From assembly GCF_003711515.1 (NCBI RefSeq), contig NW_021167079.1, forward strand, positions 7,372,385-7,436,384: a DNA stretch of 64,000 bases, read 5' to 3'. The notes beneath the pieces are model-generated. The model searched no databases. It was not told the DNA's origin and saw only the letters and a program-made list of their open reading frames with translations. A program made the position numbers and the translations under genes. This stretch comes from Sodiomyces alkalinus F11 (Eukaryota > Ascomycota > Sordariomycetes > Glomerellales > Plectosphaerellaceae). Numbering within the stretch: the first letter of the stretch is position 1; each line of letters opens with the position of its first letter. Shown in pieces: positions 43,503 to 55,590 of the stretch.

Positions 43503-46500
43503 TCAGGTATCCTCAGCCAAAAGTGCGTTGACCTCGCTCTCGTTTAAAAGTTTCCGCTCGCCCAACTCCTCGGGCGGCTTGCCGTCGCGTACTGCACCAA
43601 AGTCGAGAATCTGTGAAAAGGAAAGAGAAAAGAAAGTTAGCAGCCATCACCCAACGCCAACAGACCTCCGAAAGATACCGCGACAGCTTGAGGCTTACCT
43701 CCACATAAGTTAGACTGCCCCGTTGGACCGCCGCGACGCATCGCCTCTCGTCAAACTTGACCTGCCACACCCCATTAAGGTCCGTCAACAGGTCCTGCAT
43801 GCACTCGCCCGTCTTAATATCCCACATCTTGACCGTCTTCTCGCTGCCCGAGATCACCTTCTGCCCGTCGTGCTGGAAGCACGTGATGGCCCCCGTGTGC
43901 GCCGTCAGCGTGTTCCGGCACTTGCCGTTCTCCGGGTCCCAGATCCGCAGCGTGCTGTCCGCCGCCGCCGACACCAGCTTCTGGTCCCGCAGGTCCAGCA
44001 GCCCCACCAGCAGGCTGTGGCCCTCCAGCGTGTGCAGGCACGCCCCCGTCTCGAGGTCCCAGATCTTGACCAGCGAGTCCATCGACCCGGAGATACACCG
44101 GTTGCGCTCGTGGTCCAGCACGACACTGTATACCTTCTGCGAGTGCCCGCGGAGCACGTGGAGCGACTCGCCCGTGCTGATCCGCCACACCCGGACCGTG
44201 CTGTCGTAGCTGCCGCTGACCAGCGTGTCCCCGTGCGCCGCGATCGCCCGCACCGACTGCGTGTGGCCCGTCAGCGTGCGGATGAAGTAAGGGCAGTCCG
44301 CCTCGTTGGCCGGCGGGCCCGTCTGGATGTACCGCCGCGATCCCGGTTCCGGCAACCGCCACACCCGGAGCTGGCTGTCGCGCGATCCCGTGATGATCAG
44401 CGGCTTGGGCGGCATCATGATCGGTTTCCCCTCGTACGTCTTGCCCACCTCCGTCGGCATGAGGATCTGCAGGCAGCGCACCGTGCTAGTGTGCCCGTAA
44501 AACACCTGCGTGCAGAGGCCCTTCTCGATGTCCCAGACCCGCACCGACCGATCCGTCGACCCGGACACCAGCACGTTGCCCACGTACTGCAGCGCCCAGA
44601 CCCCGCCCTCGTGGCCCTCGAGCTTCTTGCGGAGCTTGCCCGTCTTCGTGTCGTAGACGTGGATCAGCGTGTCGTCGCTGCCCGTAATGATCTTGTCCTC
44701 GTCGAACTGCAGCGACGTGATGACGTGCCGCGGGTGCGCCGCAAACGCCACGTGCCCGGGCTTGACCTTCCCGCTCGTCCAGCTCTTCCGGATCATGTGA
44801 TGCCGCCGGTACAGCGACTTGAAAAGATGGAGCTTCTGGAGGCTGGGCAGTCCCATCTCCGGATTGGGCACCGCAGCCGCGGCGGCGTTAGCGGCCGACA
44901 GGGGCCCTTCCGACTTGTGTTGCCTCGCCTCCGACCGCCCTGAATCGCTCCTAGACGCTTCCTGTGCCCCGGCCCTGCGCTTCGACCGGTCCGCACCACT
45001 CAGGTGGTTGAGACCCCTCTTCCGCTTGGCGCTTCGCAGCCTGGCCGTGGGGTCGGGTTTTCCCATCGTAATCATAGAGCTAGTACTGCTGCCGATACTG
45101 GTGCTGGTGCTGGTGCTGGTGCTGGTACTGCTGGTCGTCTCGTCGCCTTCGCCAGAATGGAGCCGCTTGATCTTGCTGAGATCCACCTCGGCGCCCATGG
45201 CGCCCACAGGGTCTTGCCAACCCCATCCCTGCGCGACGGCCTTGGCCAGCTCCCCGGGCGGGAGGATATAGCCGTCGCGGTCAAGGAGTTCCTTCCACCC
45301 AGTCTCGTTGGTGTCGATGATGTTTCGCCAGTGCTTCGAGACCTGCGCCGCTCGGCACAGGTCGCGGTGGTCGAGATGCGAGAGCACGTTGAAGCTGAGC
45401 TCCAAAGGCAGCTGCCTCAAAAAGTCGCACTTGAGTGCCGGCGTCACCGTGTCGGCCACAAGCCGGAGCGTCTTTCGAGGGCATCGACGAAGGAAGTTGT
45501 ACATGAGAAAGCTCTTCATCTCGTTGGGCATGGCATCAAAGGTTTCGATCATCGAACGGACGTCGAGCATGGTAGCGTGTGGGTCTAATTTTTCCGCCGA
45601 GGTATGTGAGCTGTCGCCACCCATGACCATGCTCGTGTTCATGCTCAGCGTCGAGTTCGACTCGAGCTCGTCTCCGGTTTGCGACTCGCGGAAACCAACG
45701 GGCCCGTCGCCAGAGCCATGGCTGGAACCAAACGGCACGTCATCTTCTTCGACATCTTCAGGATCATTAGGGTGGAGTTGGGCTGCAGCCAACGTCGGAG
45801 ACAATCGGGGGCTCGGAAGGCTCGCATCCTGCGAGGCGACGCCGTCCAGCGATGGACGTCGCCCCAAGGCCCGTATGGATTGTTGCAGAGACTCGTCGGC
45901 GTCTTGGAAAGGCTCTGCATCGGCATCGGTGATGGGAGGGGTGGCCACATTGCTACTAAAAACCGTCTGCGTCTCGCTGTCCACGGGACTGCTGGGTTCG
46001 AGCTGCATGGGTGCGGCGGGTGGTTCGGACTCGGGTGTGCGGCTTAACCGGTCCAAATGCAGTGGGCGAGGCCGAGTGAGACGGTCGGTGCTGGTGGCGC
46101 TACCACTGCCGCTGCCGCTGCCGCCGCCGCCGCCAGTGCCGGTAATGACCTCGGAAGTCTCGGGCGTGGCCAGGAAATTTGCCGGTGTTCCACCGCTACG
46201 TTCCATCTCGCGTTGTGTTGTCATGGCCAAGTGGCGGCGTAGACGGTGGGTAATTGAATCGGGGTGTGCCTGTGTCCTACTGGCAATCTTGGCGGGGCGG
46301 GACGGCCTCCAAAATCCGGCCGCAGATTGTGCCGGGGGGGCAGCGACAGATCGTGGCTTGCGAGGATACGCATCTGAAGGGGAACCGGGCCCGTGTCGAA
46401 TGGACTCTTGGGATGACTCCTCATCTTTGAGGAGACCAGCTGAGATTCGTGTGGCAGGAGCTTTTTCAATTCTCTGATGGGGGGGGTACAGCTGGTTAGT

Positions 46501-46963
46501 CCATGGTCTTGCACGGTGGTGTTTATGCTTGGAAGTTTCTTTATTGTAAAGAAGAAGAGGGGGTGGGATAAGGAAAAAAAGGCAAAATGCAACCACGAGG
46601 ATGACTTACCTTGCTGGAGGTGACAAGCCCGTCGCAGATCTCATCGGAAACGAAACTGGGAATACTATAGGAGAAGCTGACAAGCTCCGGGGGCAGAGGC
46701 TTATTGGCTAGGGGATATTCCTTGCCATCGAGATGACTGAGAGGCCGGGACTCGCGGACGTGTAGCGGGGGAAATGTTCGTTTCGTGGTAGTGGTTGTGG
46801 TGACGGTCTTGGTCTCGACGCACTCGGACACCTCGAAACTCAGTCGGGATGAGTCCATGCCGAGGGCCGAGCCGTCCTCGTCGAAAGTGACCGATACCGT
46901 TTGGTTTGACCGCGGACGCCGATCGGTAGTCATGGTTTGGTGAGGGCCCAGAGGCGGAGTCAT
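43503..46963 (-). CDS. F-box/WD40 protein, Cdc4-type SCF ubiquitin-ligase subunit
   Basis: Substrate receptor of an SCF ubiquitin ligase, expected to bind phosphorylated proteins (Cdc4/Fbw7 group) in the nucleus. Exons are 46610-46963, 43699-46473 and 43503-43610, 1078 residues with consistent phases. Roughly the first 420 residues are low-complexity (Ser, Pro, Gly, Arg). MPNEMKSFLMYNFLRRCPRK precedes the F-box as the dimerisation-type helix does in Cdc4/Fbw7. The F-box LRQLPLELSFNVLSHLDHRD lies at about 465-510, followed by HWRNIIDTNETGWKELLDRD. A Ser-Thr repeat and basic KRKRG-type segments precede a WD40 propeller of about eight blades (about 675-1043), each with a GSxD-like turn: GSDDTLIHVYD, GSTDRSVRVWD, GSRDSQLRVW, GSYDSTVRVWR, GSMDSLVKIWD, AAADSTLRIWD, GSEKTVKMWD. 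The WD order and F-box spacing support Cdc4 over MET30/sconB. Confidence 0.88.
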
Positions 46964-48599
46964 GATGAATGACCCGATACCACTTGGCACTGTATAGTGA
47001 CTTGAATGGAGATATAAAGGGATATGCGTGGTTCGGATGTCGGTATTTATTGGGGTGCAAGCTCGGGAAGTGTGCAAGGAGGATCGATCGCAGGGCGTCG
47101 CTCGTTGGATGTCGCGTGCTCGTGGTATAGATCGTCAAGCAGGCGAGGGTGTTGAACTCGGCACTGGAGGTAGTTTGGGCGAAGCGTTGGTCAACAACGC
47201 GGGCGGGAGGTAATGTGGTTGAAGGAGGTCGTCGAATGATGAGAGCCCGAGGTAAAAGTAAAGAGGAACGGCTCAAAGAGAGGTGACTGGAAGTAGGGGA
47301 GAATCGGCTTGATGAAGGCAAACGAAATAGAAGATCGAATCCACGAACAAAGCGGAATACCTGTTGACCTGTTTACCTGTTGCCACTCGGGGGGGAAAGG
47401 CAGGGACAACAATTTGGTCGTCACTTCTGGTCGGGATTCGTTTGTACTCGTCTGTTGCCGATTAGACAAGAGTAGGAGGCCAGTTCATGATCGTAGGGAA
47501 GAAGGTGGAAGAAAGGCCGAGTCGGGTAATTTTGCCGCCCCCTTGTTGGCGTTTTCGGCGTTGTCGGTTGAGGCAGTCGAGTCCGACCGGGGGTGGCGTG
47601 TGGCGGTCTGTCCTCGGTTGCCGATTCAGTCGCTTGCCCCGTCGTGAGGAATGGAATGTAGAAGAAGTAAATTTTCAAAGGGCAATCCAAACAAAAGAGG
47701 AGGTGGTGATGGAAGAGGAATGATGACGGTTAGGGTACCTATGGTAGGGTACGAGAATGCAGGAGGGACGATGGAGGAGAAGTCCCAGACGTGTGTGTGC
47801 ACGAGGCCAGAAGGGAAGGCAGGAAGACGCACTCCATAGGTACGTTTACTTCGTACCGGCACCTTACCTGACAAAGACGAACGGATAAGGAGCGATAACG
47901 GTCTATTAACTTGTGGAAACTAACCCGGAACGAATCAAAGCGGAGGGTAGACGGGAAAGTGGGGAGACTGGTAGCGCTGACTAATCTGTCCCAGCCCTTC
48001 AATATTTTGCGCTGCCAAACCCGCAGGGGTGCGCCCAGTGCGAGAAACATATATATCACAGTATTTTACTGTATGGCTACTGTGACGTGCTGCGAAAAAT
48101 ACATCTACGTACCTACTCCGTATATTGCTTACTAACGGTCCATACCTTATCTAATTAAGTTACCCCGACATACCGCTGGAAGGGGCTTAGACTGGCGCGA
48201 GGTGGCTTGAAGGGTCTGGGGTTTGGTTACGTAAGTGTGCTCCATATGACTTCGCAGCAGGTATTGAAATGCAAGCTGAGGCGAGGACAGTAGCGGCAAC
48301 GAGTCAACGACGGCGTGACAAGGAACCACTTCAAACTATGGTTTACAAAATAAAAAATGAACAGTTCGCCCCCTCGATACCGACCTCCTGGACCCTGTCG
48401 CATCAAGGCCGCCGCCTACGGAAACGTCTCAGCGAACGGTGAATCGCACAACGTGTTATTACAACTTACGCGTACCGCGCCCCAGGCCCGATGCCCCGCG
48501 AACGGACCGAGGTGGGTAGGGCCCTCCGTAGTAAGCAGTAGGCCGTTATCGGAGAGGGGTCCGAGAGAAGGGCGGCTTCGGGTCCGATGGCAGGGGAAG
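46964..48599. other. Intergenic region
   Basis: Upstream flank of the Cdc4-type gene. No gene recognised. TACGTACC/TACTCCGTA motifs occur around 48105-48125. Confidence 0.55.
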
Positions 48600-50112
48600 G
48601 CTCTAGCTTGCCGTACCCTCTCCACTGCCGAGAAAGCTGGCGGCCGGGCTGCCCCGGTCGACGGCCCTCGCCCTCGATGTCAAGTCACAGGATCTAGATC
48701 GATATGTTGCGAGCCGCCATGTTTTCGTCTCTCTCGTTCCCTTCATTCACCATGCCGATATCATTCGTTCGGGTATCAGGGGCAAGACTCACCTCGTGAC
48801 GTCGAGCTACGTGACACCTGCCATACGGGAGGCTTGTGAACAGGCCGGCATCACGGTATTCATCATCGATTCGCTGATGCCATCACCGTCTTGGGCGACG
48901 GGGGCGCTGACCCCGGCGTCGACCACCTCTAGGCAGTGAAGGCCATTGAAGAAGTTCACGAAAAGGGACGACATGTCCGTCATGTCTGAAGATTTCGTGG
49001 GATATATTTCGGTCGCTTGACTCGCAATCGGCTAGGTCCTCGAGTTCTAGTCGTACTGTTGACGGGCTCCCCGCTCCCGAGGCTGCCAATAACCCAGTCA
49101 AGTTCAAGGTAATGTTGGCCTCAATCTATCCTGCTCATCCAACGGACCAGCTAATTAACATTACCAACAGTTCTCGTGGTCCCTCGTGGCGCCCTTCTCT
49201 CCAATGTCTACTCCCCGACCTTCTACAAGAATGGAGAAGTAGTCCATGACACCATATCCCGAGCAAGGAGCTCATAGCCAGTGCTGTGTCGAATCATGTT
49301 CTGGACGGATACTCGTTCCTCGCATACCCAAACAGGGGCTCGACCATCTTTCGCGAGTTCTACAAATTCCAGAGGCTCACACCGTCATTCGAGGCTCCCT
49401 GTGATACAAAAGGCAACCGGCTTTGGTCAGAGCCCCTCATCGACCCTGGATGGATCGACTCCAAGGATAAGTCCTGGCTAAAGGATGGTATGACATGGGC
49501 CGAGATCTAGCAACGACAAACAGGAGCAGACTCGCCGAAAGAGCCACACCTCATCGAGAAGATCGACGAACTGTGCACATTTTCCTTGTCTCTGCAGCCG
49601 AACCGGCCGAGATCCTAGACGGTCTGCGATGGATGGGTTCGGAGAAGAGACCCATCCATCGCAGACCGTCTAGGATCTCATTGCGCAACTTAACAAGCTC
49701 TGCAGCTTCCACCCCGGGGAGCGCGACTTGGTCATACTACCACACAACTATGTGGTGAAATGGAAGCGGCGGATCAGAGCCAACATGAAGTGGCCTGTCT
49801 TTCTTCACGCGACTATGCGAGTCCTCTTCTTTGGCCCCCCGGCTAACGGTCAAAATCTGGAATCATCACATCCACTCTTGAGCTCTTTGGGGATCGAGAC
49901 GCGTACCCGCCAATGTCAAAGGCTTTCGGAATCATCTGTGGAACTGCTCGCAGATGATTCTGGACGGTTTCGCACCTTTCAACCAGCCTGGCGTATTAAG
50001 ACCATATACCAAGGAGATCTTCGACCCCCTCCGGGCCAAGGTTAAAGCTGAGGGTATTAAGTTGGTTGAAAGGTTTTTAAAGGACACCTTAAATGGTTGG
50101 TTGGCTAAGTAG
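48600..50112 (+). pseudogene. Decayed saccharopine dehydrogenase (LYS9-type) copy
   Basis: Relic of saccharopine dehydrogenase (glutamate-forming), the enzyme before the last step of fungal lysine synthesis. Recognisable blocks in changing frames are ACRTLSTAEK, KLAAGLPRSTALALDVKS, VFVSLVPFIHHADIIRSGIR, GKTHLVTSSYVTPAIREACE, DPGVDHL followed by TAG and AVKAIEEVHEKG, GLPAPEAANNPVKFK, then an intron-like gap, PRGALLSNVYSPTFYKNGEV, LDGYSFLAYPNRGSTIFREF, SWLKDGMTWAEI, AEILDGLRWMG, and the C-terminus PYTKEIFDPLRAKVKAEGIK ending LNGWLAK and TAG at 50110-50112. The N-terminal NAD-binding start (LLGSGFV-type) is not found. Frameshifts (for example an extra A near 48633), stops and small insertions rule out function. 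A working LYS9 is presumably elsewhere in the genome. Confidence 0.85.
49609..49679. repeat. Perfect 30-bp inverted repeat with 11-base spacer
   Basis: Arms 49609-49638 and 49650-49679 are exact reverse complements. The left arm is native saccharopine-dehydrogenase sequence (EILDGLRWMG); the right arm is an inverted copy of it. Confidence 0.97.
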
Positions 50113-53100
50113 CCATAATGACTGACTGGTGACTGGGGAGAGGCGATGCGGAACGTAATATTTACCGATGGTGGTGGCAGATATAGCTAGCTACTGTTTG
50201 AATAAGTCATATAAGTTGTCTTTTCAATCGCTAGTACTAATGGGGGAACTTCTCCCGTCACTTCACAATATCGACGTTTACTACCGCTGGCCCCATATTG
50301 AGGAATCAGGATTGCACAGGGTGGATGCTCGGCACAGGTAGTTCCACGACAGACATCAAGTCTGTCGTCACTCATAGTGCGCCACCAACGTCCCTACAAC
50401 GTCCCACGCACATACCTCTCAGATTCAACCATACCCGGTTCTGTAATTTCTGTTGCTGTCGTTTGACCATGATAACAACTCCCGCCTCCCCTTCCGCCCT
50501 CTCCACCTAAAATAAGAAAATACCAAAGACAAGAAAAGAAACAAATAATGTCTGGCTTGAAGTTCTATCCGTTGCTGGTTTTCGGAGCCATACATCGGAT
50601 TTGCTGGCGCGACGAGCTTTTAGTTCAAAGTCGTCTGCCGAGGGTGCCCGCCATCCTGTCGCCCAACCATGCGTCTTAAGTCTTGGAATGATCCCTCCGG
50701 CGGATTCCTAGGTCGCTATTTTTCCACCGCTCGGCAGTTCGTATCATTCATGGCTTTGAGTTTGCAATACGACTCTTCACGCTAATGTGATCTATTCCCT
50801 CTCCCCAGCTCTTACACTTACTGCCCAAGCATATGTACCCCGCCTCTTAATAAAAGTATTATAAGCAGCTCGCAAGGGCGGCCCGTTCAGGGCATTATGG
50901 ATACCAATGCTGGCTTAAACTGCTCTCCCCATATCAACATGAGATATTGTGTCTCTGTCGGGGCTATACTGGCAGTGTCATATAGGATCTCATTGGCCTC
51001 GGCTCCGACACCATGGGCCATGGCTGCGGATGTTCAACCGGCTTGACATAGAAGTCCATCTTGAGAAAGTACAATGATCCACATCCATTTAACCCCTATA
51101 TGAGAGAGAAGAAGAAAAGGAAGAAATAGAAGCAAAGACGAAGACGAAGAAGAAGACGAGATAAAAGAAAGAGACAAAGAATCAAGGAAGAAACAGAAAG
51201 CCCCCGAAGTAAGCCGGAGAGGGAAGAAAAAAACACACAAAATCAGGGTCCCAATTATATCTCCCTCCGCTTTGAGTTTGGTGCTTAGACCGTAGCTACA
51301 ATGTAATTAGTGCACGAGGGCGCATCTGTCACCCCATTCCATCTTGTCGCATAGGTGTGAGCACGGCGGGGTTAGCACAAGCAAGAGAAATAGGCTTCCC
51401 ACGGCGTCTTCAATAACAGCAGCTGGATTGATACCATAGATCGACTCGGCCAAAGTCATAGAGGTCATCAAGAAGGAATCCAATCCCTGGTTGTCAATAT
51501 CTGGAGAGATACTCTTCGAAGAGGTGGAGACCGGAGAGATACCCCTGGGGCGATCCTTGTCTCCTTGAGGTTCTCGAGGACAGCGAGAGGCTGAGCGGAC
51601 GGAGTGGTTAATGTCCACAGTTTACACTAAACCAGACTCACCACAAAGACCTAAGACGGCTTCGGCAGCGAGATGCCGAAGTTATACCCGTAACTGGACG
51701 TCTCGAAGACTCGAACGGTCGAGACTCGAGACTCGAACTTGGCTTACGAAGTAGAACTTAAAAGGACCTCTGGGCAGATCGATAGGTGTGATTCTATCTC
51801 GGTCCTTCACGATCCGGCGCAACTACGGTCTACCATCCAACTCAACAAACGTTCAGCCAACTCACACTTCGTAGGTAGTGACAATATATTTCGCAAAGCC
51901 CAAGCAACTATGAAGACGGCAACTGCTATTTTATAATTGCCGATAGGTCGTCGACGCCGGAGGGTTGGACGGAGGCTTCAGTTACGTACCTTTCCGTATT
52001 ATGTAAGGAGCGGATGTAAGAGGTCCGTGTTCTCCCCTAGATAGACTACCTAGCAGTAACATGGGCATAGTATGTCTTTAATATAAGGCTATAAGTACTC
52101 CACTGGTATCCCGCCATTATCCCCACACAGAGCTGGCCCTTGGTAATGGCGGTGTAAGAAGGCGTCTATTGGTCAAGCTGAGGAGGGCGCTTACGAAGTA
52201 CGGGGTAGACGAAACCAGGCGTTTGGGAACCTGGTTAGACTTACCCTTTTGGGTTAAGCGACCCCCGGCATCCCGTTTAAGGTCTTTAAGGGGGAAGTGG
52301 GTCGCGGGACCGACCCCTTGTATTTAAACTACCTTATGTACCTTATGTCGCACATTACATCAGACTCGATTTCTGGACTCGATCACGGGGTAGGCTAAGC
52401 CGGACCATAAGCCGGACAGGGCTTAGCTTCGTTCCGGAGTTAACCTGGGCTCTTCCTTACGCCCATATAGGCCATATCTCCTCAAGCCGTCAGGACTCAG
52501 GCCGCCATGCGGCCATACTAGAAAGCTAGGAGCTGCGATACAAGTTTTAACTGCGGTAAACGCTGGAAGGGGTATCAACAACATCTTTGACTCGCGTAGA
52601 GGAAGGGATATAAAAAGGGAAGAATTTGTTATCGAGCTTTCTTAAACGGTCATACCAATACGTACAGGTAATGCTGGATTCATGGATGATGGACACGGCG
52701 ACGGAGATATGTCGTAGCTTCGTGTGCAAGGCAAAGGCACTCAGTGCGCCAAGACACATAAACCATGGTTCGGCAAGCTTTGACTACTAGGATCTGTTAA
52801 TACAACGAAGAAGGAACCAGGTTCCCGGTGCTCCATCTTGGCATCTTGCGAAAATCTGCCCTAACTTCACTACCCCGTGGGGTGATGCATATCGCGTGGC
52901 ATGCGAACCAAGTACGACTCCCCGTCCCACCTACAACGTACATATAGACAGAAATATGACCATGAACATCGCCTCCATTCTGCCAAGAGCTACGAAGTAG
53001 GGCTCGGCAGATGTAAACCACTAGAGTCTGCAAACAAAAACGAAGAGCGAGCCAAATTCTCGGTGGTACGAGCTCCGGGATGCTGCTTTAGTGTCCCTGG

Positions 53101-54010
53101 CCCGAGGATGCATGTCACGCGGCTTGTCAGCCAAGTGCCCATGTGGGACGTCTGGGGTAGTATGAAGGTGACCCAAGCACGTCCCCACCGATCCCTCTTT
53201 AGACATGAATCCGGTGTTCCCGGATTTATCGGCCTCGATCTGGATTCATGATTGCGGACTATGCGAATAATCAGATCTACCACCACCTGTAGAAGCCTAG
53301 ACGTACGGATTCAAGAGCTGCTTGGTCTATGTCGCCTTCCCCCCCCTCGCCCCCTTCTTCCTATCCGCCCCTATTAAAATCAGTATGCCATATCATATAT
53401 GAACTCTGAACATGAATATACTGCGTACTTGAACAGACCCAAAGATCAGGTGTCTTGTATTCACTCTCTTTCCTGATTCGGCTTGGGTCCTCCGCCGGGC
53501 CGTCTTTCCAAGCGTTGTACCAGGCCTGGCGAATGTAATAACTGCCGTATTTTATAAAGACTCAGGGGGCTACCGACTGCCAAGCCAACGCGGGGCTGTT
53601 CCCAACTTCATAGATTAAGCTTTCCCTGATCGACCTGAGGGAACCAGTCTTGGTAGTTTCCTAGTTGAACCTTTAATTAATATACGAGTACGTACTCGTG
53701 CTGCAGAACTTGTACGAGCTACCTACTTGGGAGAGGCATCCCGAGGCTGTGATGCGGAACCAACCGCCGAGGTTACCTGGTTAGCCTTCAATCTCGGCAA
53801 TCGGGTTCAAACAGTTTCGAATGGCTCGTATGTTGCGCTATTGTGACCGTGAAAGACGTTCCTTCAAAAGCGCACCCGGACATACAACGCAAGAGTTGTT
53901 AGAATGACAAGAACAAGTTAAATACCGGGCTACCCCAGATATGCCCGTTTTCTTTTTTCTTTTCTTCCCCAGAGGTCCTCTCCAGCATCAACAGAACACA
54001 CCTCCGCCCT
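50113..54010. other. Gene-poor region
   Basis: About 3.9 kb with no recognisable gene on either strand. It includes a purine-rich GAAGAC/GAAGAA stretch (about 51100-51230), scattered TACGTACC and CTTATGTACC motifs (51980-52350), and a CCAGG...CCTGG mini-palindrome (about 52217-52236). It may contain eroded transposon sequence, but no motif proves it. Confidence 0.5.
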
Positions 54011-54039
54011 CCCCCCCCCCCCCCCCCCCCCCCCCCCCC
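54011..54039. repeat. Mononucleotide C29 tract in the AA9 leader
   Basis: Twenty-nine consecutive C, ending 14 bases before the ATG of the AA9-CBM1 gene. The exact length may be uncertain in the assembly. Confidence 0.95.
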
Positions 54040-54053
54040 AGCCGTCTCCCACC

Positions 54054-55120
54054 ATGAAGGTCTCTGCCATCATCCTCGGCGCCGCCGCCGCCCCGCTGGC
54101 GTCCGCCCATTACTTCTTTGACGTCAACATCCACAACGGCGTCGCTCAAGCTCCCTTCCGCTACATCCGCGACTTCACCCGCGCAACCCGGTACAACCCG
54201 ATCAAGTTCTCCTCGAACCCTTCCCAGGACATCCGTGACAACTCCCACGCCGATGGTCCCGATATTCGCTGCAACCAGGGCGCCTTCTCCAACGCCGGCC
54301 GCACCGAAGTCCTGACCGTCAACGCCGGCCAGGAGGTTCGTTTCAGGCTAGGTGTTGGTGCTACCATGGAGCACCCGGGTTCGTCCACACCGTTCCATTT
54401 ATCTCAACTATGAAAAGTTCCAAGTTAACGTGACGGGAAACAGGTCCCGGTCTTGTCTACATGTCCAGGGCCCCTGGCGATAACGTCCGGGCCTACGACG
54501 GGTCTGGCGACTGGTTCAAGATCTTCCAGGAGGGCGTCTGCCACTCGAACGGCGACTTCGCCACCAATGCTTGGTGCACCTGGGGCCGGAACTGGGTGGC
54601 TGCCACGATCCCCCGGGATACCCCCAACGGCGAGTACCTCGTCCGTGTTGAGCACATTGGTGAGTACATGTATTCTCTTCTGCGGGCGCGGCGATAAAAA
54701 GCGCATGCGTTACAAGCCACCGTGATACTAATCGTCATCGCGTTAGGCGTCCACCGCTCTCACGTCAACCAACCCGAGCACTACGTCTCGTGCATGCAGG
54801 TCAGGGTCCAGGGGGGCGGCAACGGCAGCCCCGGACCCATGGTCCGCTTCCCCGGCGCCTACCGGGCCACCGATGCCTATGCCACCATGAGCGTCTACAA
54901 CGGCCACCGCCCCTTCACCTTCCCCGGCCCCGCCGTTTGGACCGGCGGCAACAGCGGCGGCAGCCCTCCTCCCACTAGCCCTCCCCCTACCAACCCTCCC
55001 CCCAGCGGCGGCTGCTCGGCTCTTTACGGCCAGTGCGGCGGCAGCGGATGGAACGGCGCCACGTGCTGCTCGTCTGGCACTTGCCGTGCCCAGAACGAGT
55101 GGTACTCGCAGTGCTTGTAA
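54054..55120 (+). CDS. AA9 lytic polysaccharide monooxygenase with C-terminal CBM1
   Basis: Secreted copper monooxygenase acting on cellulose or similar glycans. Exons are 54054-54378, 54444-54659 and 54747-55120, 304 residues. The signal peptide ends PLASA-18, leaving His19 ([11 protein letters not shown]) as copper ligand; His107 in [20 protein letters not shown] is the second ligand. [32 protein letters not shown] and [16 protein letters not shown] follow. The axial Tyr is probably Tyr193 in [12 protein letters not shown], where the usual Gln of the second shell appears as Glu191. A Pro-Ser-Thr linker (about 253-268) leads to a cellulose-binding CBM1 (about 269-304) with the canonical YGQCGG, CCSSGTC and WYSQCL pattern. 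The start ATG (CACCATG) sits 14 bases after a C29 run. It differs strongly from the 17876-18907 AA9, so the two are not recent duplicates. Confidence 0.93.
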
Positions 55121-55590
55121 AGAGCGCAGTGCATGCCTAGAGCACATGCGCGGGCACCGCCGCAGCATCGGAACTCCGGGAACGCCAAGCCAGCCTTTAC
55201 GGGCTGGCCCAGGAATCACAACCTCTTTTGGGGTCAAGTGTGTTAGGCGGAGGAAGGGGGTTACTCTGATTCTGGTACATATCACGGCACATTGCATATA
55301 TCACCCGGCCGACCTTTTATTTCACTTCGATACTATGGCATCCCATAGCAGTTTACGAATTGGCAACCTTTCTGGTCTTGTATCTGGTAGACCTAGTTAG
55401 CTTTGGACTCTCCTTTTCTTTATGAAGAAGCAAGCGGTTGCCATTCTATACTGGACTCGTTATGAGAACTTACTTCCGAGTGACCTTGTCGACCCCGTGT
55501 GATCCAGTGTGTTAAGAAATACGAAAAAGAAAACATAGAAATTGGAAACATGAAGGTATCGAGCGCGAAACGCAAATACACTGGGTGCGT
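55121..55590. other. 3' flank of the AA9-CBM1 gene
   Basis: Convergent spacer to the phosphotransferase remnant. No gene recognised. Confidence 0.55.

Noticed and set aside
43723..44943. 406-codon open frame on the plus strand
   Set aside because: Antisense of the WD40 repeats of the Cdc4-type gene; the Arg/His/Val-rich pattern only mirrors those repeats.
51034..51240. Short Ser/Leu/Phe-rich open frame on the minus strand
   Set aside because: Produced by a purine-rich repeat tract; low complexity only.
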